15,146 bases of DNA. Source: Epilinea sp044228875 (GTDB lineage: Bacteria; Chloroflexota; Anaerolineae; Epilineales; Epilineaceae). The position numbers and the translations under genes are program-made. Each line of letters starts with the position of its first letter. Position 1 is the first letter of the stretch. The notes beneath the pieces are model-generated. The model saw nothing but the letters and a program-made list of their open reading frames with translations, searched no databases and was not told the DNA's origin. Shown piece after piece: positions 7,808 through 13,553 of this stretch. Location: the NCBI GenBank assembly GCA_044228875.1, contig JBGAUA010000079.1, positions 1-15,146 of the forward strand. The letters are read 5' to 3'.

Positions 7808-8068
7808 ACCGCCGCTCGCGACCGCCGCTCGACAGGCCGTCGGCGTTGGCGCTTGACGGGTGGCACGGCAGAGACGGTCCGCGAGGCGTCTGGGGCTGAC
7901 CGAGGCGCCGTGGTGCGGCTCGGGACGGCGACCAAGGCGGCGGCGGGGGCCGCAGGGGCACAGCTGAGCGCCCGGGCGGGGGCGGGGGCGGGGCTGCTGG
8001 GGGGTGTTTGCGTGGGGCAGGGCGAGGGTATAGGCTCCGGCGGCTGGGATTGAAATTCCTATCCCCCC
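7808..8068 (+). repeat. Long direct repeat, copy A: IS91-type 3' end
   Basis: About 260 bases, starting ACCGCCGCTCGCGACC and ending CCTATCCCCCC, recur with few differences at 9876-10125. The best-matched part runs from CACGGCAGAGACGGTCCGCG through GGCGGCGGGGGCCGCAGGGG. Copy A carries an 8-base-longer stretch near 7828 and a very G-rich run (7974-8010) that could form a quadruplex. Copy A directly follows the transposase, so I read the repeat as the non-coding 3' end of the element. Confidence 0.85.
8046..8066 (+). other. oriIS-like terminal motif, copy 1
   Basis: The motif GGGATTGAAATTCCTATCCC plus one C lies at the end of copy A. It is an imperfect palindrome around AATT (8 of 10 positions pair). 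From memory it matches the ISCR oriIS core TTGAACTTCCTATACCC at all but two positions. It is the likely rolling-circle initiation end of the element. Confidence 0.65.
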
Positions 8069-8101
8069 GGAGGGTGCGCTGCATCCGGGGGATCACCCTC
8101 C
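8069..8101 (+). other. Hairpin next to the oriIS-like end
   Basis: GGAGGGTG (8069-8076) pairs with CACCCTCC (8094-8101). Inside, ATCC (8083-8086) pairs with GGAT (8090-8093) around a GGG loop, leaving a six-base bulge. No T-run follows, so it is not a standard intrinsic terminator. It abuts the element end and precedes the CARDB gene, so it may be a leader structure or part of the target site. Confidence 0.5.
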
Positions 8102-8206
8102 CCATTTCCCACCGATTCATCGTTCCCGCTATCGTTCGCACCATCACGCATGCTGGCCCTCCCCGGGGCGGCTGCGCTCCACCAGACGGTGCGAGGAGAA
8201 GACCTC

Positions 8207-9748
8207 ATGAAGGGTCGGACCGATCGCTCAGAGCTACGTCTGCTGCTGCCCCTGGCCCTGTTTGCCGCCGCCTTGCTCCTGCCCTTCGGCGCCGGCCTCC
8301 TCGCGGATGCCGCGCCTCGACCGCCGTCGGTCGCCCCCGGCCAAGCCGATGACGCGGACCGGCCGGCGCAGGGAACGCCCGGGGGCGGGGGGCGGCCGGA
8401 CTTGCGGTGGGTGACGGAGTGGCCCAGCTGGACCTACGACCACCGCTGCTGGAACGCACAGCGCGTCCTGACCCTGCGGGTGATGAACCGGGGCCAGACG
8501 GCTGCCGGCCTCTTCGCGGTGCGGGACGGCGCGGTCACCTGGTTTCTCGACGGCCTGGGCGCCGGGCAGACGGTGACGCTCGCCGACTGGGGCCGCTACC
8601 CGGCCTTCCCCCTGGTCATCGATCCCTTCGACCAGGTGCTGGAGGCGAACGAGGGCAATAATCAGTTGGGCCCCCGGCCCGGAGAGACATGGACGCCGAC
8701 GCCGCGCTTCGCGGAGCGGGCGGCCTCCACGCGGGGGCCCGCTGAGCGCGAGAGCTTTGGCGCTGTGCCGCCGGCCGCGCTCGAGCCGCAGCGTCTGCTC
8801 ACCCGGCCACCCGACTGCCCCACCCGCACCCCCGTCCCCACGTTGACGCCGGCCGGGGCACCGTCTCTGCCTGATCTCCAGGTGGTCGATGCGTCTTGGG
8901 ATGAGGTGGCGATTGTGCGCCAGGACGAATTCTGCCGACCGGAGCAGGGCGGTTGGACCTACGCCTTGACGCTTCGCAATGCCGGGCCGGTGGCCGCCCT
9001 TGGCTTCACGGTCCGCTCTGTTGACCTACCGGCTGCCGCTTGGCGGGTGGAGCGCCTGGAGCCCGGGCAGGAACTGACCCTACCCGCCCAGCTCCGAAGC
9101 CTGCCCGGACCCATCCAGGTCGATGCCGACGATGACATCCAGGAGAGCCGCGAGGACAACAACGCCTGGATCCCCCCCTTCAACGGCACCCCAACCCCAG
9201 CCCTCACCCCCGCTCCAACGCTGCCCCTCTGCCTGCCCACCCTGACACCCACCCCCATCCCCACCGACGCCCTGCCGGACCTGCGCATGGAGCGACTGGT
9301 CTGGTACCGGGCGGACTGGAACAGGCCGGCCTGCCTGGGGCCGCTGCGGCAGCTGGCCATCACCGTGCACAACGCCGGCCGATCGCCCTCGGGGCCTTTC
9401 GAGGTACGGGCGGGGCAGCATGTCTGGTACTACGACAGCCTGGCACCAGACGAGGCCAGGCAGGACCAGGCGGGGCCGGTGAACCGGGTAACCTGGCCGA
9501 TCATTCTCGACGACTTGGACCAGGTGCCCGAGTCCGACGAAGCGAACAACCTGGTCACGCCGGACCGGACGCTCACCGCCACCCCCACCGGCACGCCGCC
9601 GCCCACCTGCAGCCCCACACCCCAGGCCACGACGCCGGTGCCGCCATTCCCCACCCGCCCCAGCCACACGCCTGGAACACCTGCGTCGCCGGCGCCATCG
9701 CCTGTGCTGCCACGGGAGAGGCTGCATCTACCGTGGGCGAGGGGGTGA
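8207..9748 (+). CDS. Secreted protein with three CARDB-like domains
   Basis: A 513-residue exported protein of unknown binding partner. The start chosen is the ATG at 8207, with GAGGAG about eight bases upstream and a good signal peptide (LRLLLPLALFAAALLLPFG). An in-frame ATG at 8150 lacks both. Three beta-sandwich CARDB-like domains lie at about residues 64-155, 221-317 and 355-440. Each begins PDLR/PDLQ and ends in an acidic NN motif (DQVLEANEGNNQL, DDIQESREDNNAW, DQVPESDEANNLV). Long Thr/Pro linkers (TPTPIPTD and similar) separate them. The last residues, RLHLPWARG, resemble the short LPxL-type tails common on secreted Chloroflexota proteins. The domains suggest cell-surface adhesion or protein display; no enzyme motif is seen. 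The gene sits between the two IS91-type ends in direct orientation. Confidence 0.85.
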   Translation: MKGRTDRSELRLLLPLALFAAALLLPFGAGLLADAAPRPPSVAPGQADDADRPAQGTPGGGGRPDLRWVTEWPSWTYDHRCWNAQRVLTLRVMNRGQTAAGLFAVRDGAVTWFLDGLGAGQTVTLADWGRYPAFPLVIDPFDQVLEANEGNNQLGPRPGETWTPTPRFAERAASTRGPAERESFGAVPPAALEPQRLLTRPPDCPTRTPVPTLTPAGAPSLPDLQVVDASWDEVAIVRQDEFCRPEQGGWTYALTLRNAGPVAALGFTVRSVDLPAAAWRVERLEPGQELTLPAQLRSLPGPIQVDADDDIQESREDNNAWIPPFNGTPTPALTPAPTLPLCLPTLTPTPIPTDALPDLRMERLVWYRADWNRPACLGPLRQLAITVHNAGRSPSGPFEVRAGQHVWYYDSLAPDEARQDQAGPVNRVTWPIILDDLDQVPESDEANNLVTPDRTLTATPTGTPPPTCSPTPQATTPVPPFPTRPSHTPGTPASPAPSPVLPRERLHLPWARG

Positions 9749-9804
9749 GTGGGTGTTCTCGCCGTGCTCTGAATCAGCTCATCACGCAGTCCCTGCTCTG
9801 ATGC

Positions 9805-9875
9805 ATGCGCACCACGATCACCCTCGATCCCGACGCCGCATCCCTCTTGGAGCGCGTGCCGGCACAGCGTCGCGC
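9805..9875 (+). pseudogene. VapB-like antitoxin N-terminal fragment cut by IS91-type end
   Basis: From the ATG at 9805 the sequence reads MRTTITLDPDAASLLERV, the standard start of a ribbon-helix-helix VapB antitoxin (MRTTVTLDxDVAALLER). After about 18-20 codons the similarity stops and copy B of the IS91-type end begins at 9876. The frame stays open to a TGA at 10021-10023, but the rest is translated repeat. No vapC partner is present nearby. It is a truncated antitoxin, probably disrupted by insertion of, or recombination at, the element. Only the beta-strand and first-helix part survives. Confidence 0.72.
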
Positions 9876-10125
9876 ACCGCCGCTCGCGACCGCCGCCGGC
9901 GTTGGCGCTTGCGTGGTGGGCACGGCAGAGACGGTCCGCGAGGCGTCTGGGGCTGACCGAGGCGCCGTGGTGCGGCTCGGGACGGCGACCAAGGCGGCGG
10001 CGGGGGCCGCAGGGGACAGCTGAGCGCTCGGATTGGGGCGGGTGGCGGGGCTGCTGGGTGGTGATTGCGCGGGTCAGGGCGAGGGTGTAGACTCCGGCGG
10101 CTGGGACTGAAATTCCTATCCCCCC
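9876..10125 (+). repeat. Long direct repeat, copy B: solo IS91-type 3' end
   Basis: About 250 bases repeating copy A in the same orientation but with no transposase attached. It starts within the broken vapB-like gene and ends in the oriIS-like motif followed by CCAATGATG. Small indels relative to copy A (near 9895, 9915 and 10015) show that the two are not a recent duplication. Confidence 0.85.
10103..10123 (+). other. oriIS-like terminal motif, copy 2
   Basis: Same motif as copy 1 with one change (GGGACTGAAATTCCTATCCC), closing repeat copy B. The flanking bases after the C run (AATG) differ from those after copy 1 (GGAG), so no shared target tetranucleotide is evident. Confidence 0.65.
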
Positions 10126-10300
10126 AATGATGACTAGTACCGCACCTCCATGAAGATTGGTGGTTGCAGTGTCATGAACTCGTGGCAGACGGAGGATTCG
10201 AGACCCGGCACACCCACCGGCTACTCTCAAAATCCATTGTGGTGCGCTACTAGCCGCAAATGCCGGGGATGGCAAGAGCGATAAGACTGGAGCAGCGGCA

Positions 10301-10651
10301 ATGAGTGGCGACCAGCTGCCGGACGCTGAGCGCGCAGTGGTGCCAGAGCGCAAGATCGTCGACTACCTGCTGTCCGCGTTCCATCCGGACGGCCGAGGCA
10401 AGGCCCGATTCTTTCGTGGGTTCGGCTTTTCGGCAGCCCAGTGGCAAGTCCTGGCCGACGCACTCCGGCGTCACGCCGTGGAGAACTCCGTGACGATGCA
10501 GTCGACGACGGCGTTCGGGACGCGCTATGTCGTGGAGGGTATACTTCATACACCGGACGGTCGGACGCCGACCGTGTGTGTGGTCTGGTTTGTCGACAAC
10601 GGCGACGGCGTACCGAGGCTCGTCACCGCGTTTCCTGGCAAGCGGAGGTAG
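10301..10651 (+). CDS. DUF6883-family protein
   Basis: A 116-residue soluble protein that I recognise as DUF6883. It has the conserved opening LPDAERAVVPERKIVDYLL, the FHPDGRGKARFFRGFGF segment and the core FGTRYVVEGILHTPDGRTP, followed by VCVVWFVDNGDGVPRLVTAFP. No enzymatic function is established for the family. The ATG has GGAG eight bases upstream. The next gene (DUF4926) starts one base after the stop, and these two families are often found as a pair, which suggests a two-component module. The 175 bases upstream, back to the IS91-type end, are less GC-rich and hold no other gene I can support. The pair lies between an IS91-type end and an inverted oriIS-like motif. Confidence 0.85.
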   Translation: MSGDQLPDAERAVVPERKIVDYLLSAFHPDGRGKARFFRGFGFSAAQWQVLADALRRHAVENSVTMQSTTAFGTRYVVEGILHTPDGRTPTVCVVWFVDNGDGVPRLVTAFPGKRR

Positions 10652-10652
10652 C

Positions 10653-10877
10653 ATGATCAGAGAGTTGGATCGCGTGGTGCTTGCGAAGGACCAGAGAGAC
10701 TTGGGCCTTGAGGCCGGCGACCTTGGCACCGTCGTGCTGGTACACGAGGGTGGCCGCGGGTTCGAGGTCGAGTTCCTGACCCTGGACGGCGAGACCTATG
10801 CGGTGACGACCCTGATGGCGGACGAAGTGCGCCCCATCGATCGCCACGAGATCGCTCATGCCCGGGCAGTGGCCTGA
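10653..10877 (+). CDS. DUF4926-family protein
   Basis: A 74-residue protein of the DUF4926 family: IRELDRVVLAKDQRDLGLEA, GDLGTVVLVHEGGRGFEVEF, then LDGETYAVTTLMADEVRP. The fold predicted for such sequences is a small beta-barrel (SH3- or KOW-like). The ATG at 10653 was chosen over upstream in-frame starts because GGAGG lies four bases before it and the family begins there. It follows the DUF6883 stop by a single base, so the two are co-translated. A toxin/antitoxin-like or immunity role is only inferred from the pairing and size. Confidence 0.87.
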   Translation: MIRELDRVVLAKDQRDLGLEAGDLGTVVLVHEGGRGFEVEFLTLDGETYAVTTLMADEVRPIDRHEIAHARAVA

Positions 10878-10903
10878 GCGGAGCGGTCGAATCGTCACGC
10901 TCG

Positions 10904-10924
10904 GGGGATAGGAATTTCAATCCC
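10904..10924 (-). other. oriIS-like terminal motif, copy 3, inverted
   Basis: On the minus strand the motif reads exactly as copy 1 (GGGATTGAAATTCCTATCCC plus C). Similarity to copies A and B extends only a few bases inward (GGxTGGG), not over the 250-base end. It lies 27 bases after the DUF4926 stop and about 80 bases before psuG. Confidence 0.55.
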
Positions 10925-11004
10925 ATCCTCCTCTCCCTCCTCCGCTTCGCATGGCCGGCCCGCGGCGGCCTGGCCCCTCGACCGACCGCGGCCTGAGGTC
11001 CCTC

Positions 11005-11931
11005 ATGAGCAACGCTTTCCAAGTCCCCGCGGCCTTCACGGTGGCCGCCCCGGTAGCCGAGGCCCTGGCGGCGGGCGGGCCGGTGGTGGCCCTGGAGACG
11101 GCGGTCCTGACACATGGCCTGCCCCACCCCTTGGGCCTGGAGACCCTGCGGGCGATGGCCGCGGCGGTGGCGGCCGAGGGGGCCCTGCCGGCGGTGATCG
11201 GCATGCTGGGCGGGCAGCTGACGGTGGGCCTGGACGAGGCGGAGCTGGCGGCCCTGGCGGAGGCGGGCGCACCGCGGCGCAAGCTGGGCCGGCGGGACCT
11301 GGCCCTGGCGGCTCTGGCAGGTGCCGACGGCGGGACGACGGTCAGCGCCACGCTCTGGGCCGCGGCGCAGGCGGGCATCGCGGTGCTGGCCACGGGAGGC
11401 ATCGGCGGCGTGCATCGCGGTGCGCCGCAGGACGTCTCCACGGACCTGCCGGCCCTGTCCCAGTCGCCCGTGCTGGTGGTGGCCAGCGGCGCCAAGAGCC
11501 TCTTGGACCTGCCGGCCACCCTGGAGGTTCTGGAGACCTACGGCGTGCCGGTGCTGGGTTACGGCACGGACAGCTTCCCGGCCTTCTACGTGGCGTTCAC
11601 GGAACTGCCGATCACGGCGCGGGTGGATGGCCCGGCCCAGGCGGCGGCCGCCTGGCGCATGGCCCGGACCCTGGGTCTGCCGGGGGGCATGCTGCTGGCG
11701 GTGCCGGTGCCGGCGGAGCAGGCCATCGGTGCGGCCGAGGTGGAGGCCTGGGTGGCGGCGGCCACGGCGGAGGCGACGGCGGCCGGCGCCTCGGGCCAGG
11801 CGCTGACGCCCTGGGTGCTCTCACGCCTGGCAGCGCTCTCCGGCGGCCGCACGCTCGCGGCCAACCGGGCGCTCCTGGTGAACAACGGGGCGGTGGCGGG
11901 GCGGGTGGCGATGGCGTTGGGGGGCACCTGA
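11005..11931 (+). CDS. psuG: Pseudouridine-5'-phosphate glycosidase
   Basis: Cleaves the C-C glycosidic bond of pseudouridine 5'-phosphate to uracil and ribose 5-phosphate (reversible), for pseudouridine catabolism. The 308-residue length is typical. Conserved elements are ALETAVLTHGLPHP (E31), RRKLGRRDLA (K93), VLATGGIGGVHRGAPQDVST (D147), ASGAKSLLDLPATLE (catalytic-type lysine K164) and GYGTDSFPAFY. The spacing matches the E. coli enzyme shifted by two residues. The ATG at 11005 has GAGG six bases upstream; an in-frame ATG at 10951 adds an unconserved Arg/Pro-rich stretch. The usual partner kinase psuK is not in the window, so the gene stands alone next to mobile-element debris. Confidence 0.95.
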   Translation: MSNAFQVPAAFTVAAPVAEALAAGGPVVALETAVLTHGLPHPLGLETLRAMAAAVAAEGALPAVIGMLGGQLTVGLDEAELAALAEAGAPRRKLGRRDLALAALAGADGGTTVSATLWAAAQAGIAVLATGGIGGVHRGAPQDVSTDLPALSQSPVLVVASGAKSLLDLPATLEVLETYGVPVLGYGTDSFPAFYVAFTELPITARVDGPAQAAAAWRMARTLGLPGGMLLAVPVPAEQAIGAAEVEAWVAAATAEATAAGASGQALTPWVLSRLAALSGGRTLAANRALLVNNGAVAGRVAMALGGT

Positions 11932-11942
11932 TAGAGCAGGCC

Positions 11943-12122
11943 TTGTCCCACCATCTTCTCGCGCTCGAAGAGCTGCCGGCCGATGTCGTGATCCCAGCAC
12001 GCATGGTCCTGAGCCAGGAGAGCACAGAGGTGGTATTGGAGGCCATCCGGCAGCCCCAGGCGCCGACCGAGGCCATGCGCCAGCGCTTCGATGACCGTCG
12101 AGATCCGCCCGCTAGCGGTTGA
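11943..12122 (+). pseudogene. TacA-like (DUF1778) antitoxin, C-terminal part only
   Basis: The frame reads LEELPADVVIPARMVLSQES, then TEVVLEAIRQPQAPTEAMRQ, then RFDDR. This matches the C-terminal half of DUF1778/TacA antitoxins, such as E. coli AtaR with RVILNEESWTRVMDALSNPP. That half wraps around the partner GNAT toxin. The N-terminal ribbon-helix-helix is absent: the frame runs back into the end of psuG, which abuts it. The start is uncertain (TTG 11943, or ATG 12003 giving 39 codons). It overlaps the GNAT gene start at 12091 by 32 bases. It is either a truncated relic or a minimal antitoxin that keeps only the neutralising tail. Confidence 0.65.
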
Positions 12123-12696
12123 CGATGACCGCCGGAGCTTCCGTTCCGGCGACGAGGCGCTCGACCTCTTCTTCCATCGCTACGCGGGGCAAAACCAGTT
12201 GCGCTTCCATATCGGTGTCACCTGCTATGGAAATGCGCCGCGCTCCAGCCGCAGGCTCATGGCCTGGCGGGTGAGCTTGCCGCACATGCGCGACCAAGTG
12301 GCTATTGCGGCTCAGTACATTCTCGCCTTTGCTTCCGTGAGTCCGGCTAGCTTGGATGCGGAAGCCCTGCCGTCTGGGGAGGCCATGCCGCCCTATCCGC
12401 TGCCAGTCCTGCGCCTGGCCCGACTAGCGGTCGACGCGCGGGCAGCCGGCCAAGGCCTCGGCAAGATGATGGTCCGGTACTGTATTGAACTCGCGGAGCG
12501 TCTCCGCGACGAGGTCGGCTTCGTGGGTCTGGTGGTCGATGCCAAGCCTCAAGCTGTCGCCTTCTACCGCCGCCACGGCTTCATCGCCATTACCTTGGTC
12601 GAAGGGATCGCGGAGCAGCGACCGATCCCCGGCCCGATGTTCCTGTCCTTGGGTTCCGTAACTGGTGTACATCCGCTCGGCTACGAACTTCAGTAG
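12091..12696 (+). CDS. GNAT acetyltransferase, TacT-like toxin
   Basis: A 201-residue GNAT-fold protein. TacT-type toxins acetylate the amino acid on charged tRNAs and block translation. The N-terminus (MTVEIRPLAVDDDRRSF, ALDLFFHRYAGQNQLRFHIG) and core (YPLPVLRLARLAVD, then ARAAGQGLGKMM with the RxxGxG acetyl-CoA loop, VVDAKPQAVAFYRRHGF with the conserved Tyr) match this family. Residues 45-69 do not; see the separate entry. The natural end is probably near PMFLSLGSV. The last ten or so codons are antisense to a broken LVIVD gene, so the 3' end seems to have been rebuilt at the junction. It is coupled to the TacA-like tail upstream. The fold and family are firm; activity is uncertain. Confidence 0.83.
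   Translation: MTVEIRPLAVDDDRRSFRSGDEALDLFFHRYAGQNQLRFHIGVTCYGNAPRSSRRLMAWRVSLPHMRDQVAIAAQYILAFASVSPASLDAEALPSGEAMPPYPLPVLRLARLAVDARAAGQGLGKMMVRYCIELAERLRDEVGFVGLVVDAKPQAVAFYRRHGFIAITLVEGIAEQRPIPGPMFLSLGSVTGVHPLGYELQ
12223..12297 (+). other. In-frame 75-base extra segment inside the GNAT toxin gene
   Basis: Family members read from HIGVTY directly into VAxxxxxILAFASVSP. Here HIGVT is followed by 25 unrelated residues (CYGNAPRSSRR onward) before VAIAAQYILAFASVSP resumes. The 75-base length keeps the frame. The segment contains a short hairpin, CAGGC-TCATG-GCCTG. It may be a small inserted repeat. Confidence 0.5.
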
Positions 12697-13150
12697 CCCA
12701 AATGGGCCGTCTTCGTGGATGGCCACCGGCTGCGGGGCGGCGTGGTCTGCCAGGTCGTACTCCACCAGGACCGTAGCATTGCCATGGGAGCGCATCCCGC
12801 TCAGGTAGAGACGGTCGCCGGCCCCGTACACCGACCAGAGCTGGAGGCCCTCTTCAGGGTTCGGCAACTTGCTGAACAGCCGCGGCGGGGCCGGGTCAGC
12901 GACATCGAAGACGTGGACGCCGCCGGCGCCGACGTAGACATGGTCGCCCTGCCACGCCATGCTGCGCGGCTGTCCGGCCTCGAAGGCGAGCCGGCATCCT
13001 GGACATCGTAGACCTCGATCCGGGCGCCCATGGCGACGAAGAGGCGCCTGTCGTCGACTGGGTTGGTGGCGGCGATGTCAATCAGGCTGCCGCCGACCTG
13101 AAACAGGTACTGGAAGTCCGAGATCGGCGAGACGACGACGGACTCCGACG
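12658..13150 (-). pseudogene. LVIVD-repeat protein fragment, truncated at both ends and frameshifted
   Basis: The minus strand encodes beta-propeller-like LVIVD repeats: SLIDIAATNPVDDRRLFVAM with ARIEVYDVQD; then MAWQGDHVYVGAGGVHVFDV; then LWSVYGAGDRLYLSGMRS with ATVLVEYDLADHAAPQPVAI. The first repeat is in a different frame from the next. The shift lies around 12985-12996, after VYDVQD, and the continuing frame reads RLAFEAGQPRS. The 3' end stops at FVAERMYTSYG, where the GNAT gene begins on the other strand. The 5' end stops near 13150, with no start codon or signal peptide. Such proteins are usually extracellular. This copy is a relic, perhaps split when the TacA/TacT module arrived. One frameshift alone could be a sequencing error, but the lost ends could not. 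Confidence 0.72.
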
Positions 13151-13171
13151 CCCTGCTGATGCGGCACCTGA

Positions 13172-13279
13172 CGGAATGGCGGCGGCGGCCCCGCGGCCGA
13201 CCTGGCCCATTATCCCGGGGCCGAGTTCTCCAACAAGTGCCCCAAGGGCGTATCCTACCCGCCGGATCCCCGTTGTTAG
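13172..13279 (+). pseudogene. 3' end of an unidentified gene (relic)
   Basis: A stretch open between a TGA (13169) and a TAG (13277) reads NGGGGPAADLAHYPGAEFSN, then KCPKGVSYPPDPRC. It has GC-rich third positions like real genes of this genome but no start codon of its own. It abuts the LVIVD relic on the other strand. I do not recognise the family. It is probably the C-terminus of a gene whose body was lost at this junction. Confidence 0.3.
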
Positions 13280-13294
13280 TGGTATCCTCGGCTT

Positions 13295-13346
13295 GCCCGA
13301 GCATGTTCCCGTTGCCCGAAGTGCAAAGAGACGGGAATGCTCGGGC
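13295..13346. repeat. Long inverted repeat / hairpin
   Basis: GCCCGAGCATGTTCCCGT (13295-13312) pairs with ACGGGAATGCTCGGGC (13331-13346) over 16 bases with a two-base bulge, around an 18-base loop. No T-run follows on either strand. The rest of the gap before the ice-binding gene (13347-13553) shows only a small GCTCC/GGAGC hairpin near 13387 and no gene I can support. It may be a terminator-like structure, an operator or a mobile-element terminus. Confidence 0.6.
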
Positions 13347-13553
13347 GTGCCTGGCGGGCTGCCTGGAGGGGCCCTGGAGCGTTGAAGCTCCGCCGGAGCC
13401 GGTCCAAGCCAGGTGCTTCACACCGACACCCGAGCAGACCCGACAAACACCACGAGCATCGATGACCTGACAGGATCGGACCTCAGAGCGTGCACGGAAC
13501 CCATTAGCCTCAGGGCGTGGCCGCCTGCGTTCACCAGCAAGGAGAATACGCCC

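Larger units (their letters stand above)
6862..8068 (+). mobile_element. Remnant of an IS91-family (rolling-circle) insertion sequence
   Basis: The remnant comprises a decayed HUH transposase gene (6862-7760) and the 3' non-coding end (to 8068) that finishes in an oriIS-like motif. The 5' side is truncated: the first recognisable codons lie directly inside the transposase N-terminal region, and no upstream terminus (terIS) is visible. In IS91 and ISCR elements the replication origin lies a few hundred bases downstream of the transposase; here the distance from stop codon to motif end is 306 bases. IS91-type elements do not make target duplications, and none is seen. Confidence 0.8.

Noticed and set aside
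7590..8053. 153-codon plus-strand ORF covering the end of the transposase and repeat copy A.
   Set aside because: Its first part is antiframe to the clear IS91 C-terminus and the rest is translated non-coding repeat.
8040..8068. ATTGAAAT-type ending suggested a CRISPR repeat.
   Set aside because: The three copies are not regularly spaced, two are embedded in a 250-bp repeat, and there are no spacers or cas genes.
10140..10260. Possible degenerate tRNA on the minus strand (TCTCGAATCCTCC resembling a T-loop, GGATTTTGAGAG resembling an anticodon arm).
   Set aside because: The arms do not pair in a cloverleaf and there is no acceptor stem, so the similarity is only to short consensus pieces.
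10149..10283. 44-codon ORF (MKIGGCSVMNSWQTE onward) upstream of the DUF6883 gene.
   Set aside because: No recognisable family, no ribosome-binding site, and composition unlike neighbouring genes.
13159..13470. 103-codon plus-strand ORF before the ice-binding gene.
   Set aside because: It spans a hairpin and several gene relics, has no ribosome-binding site, and its Arg/Pro-rich translation is typical of shadow frames in GC-rich DNA.
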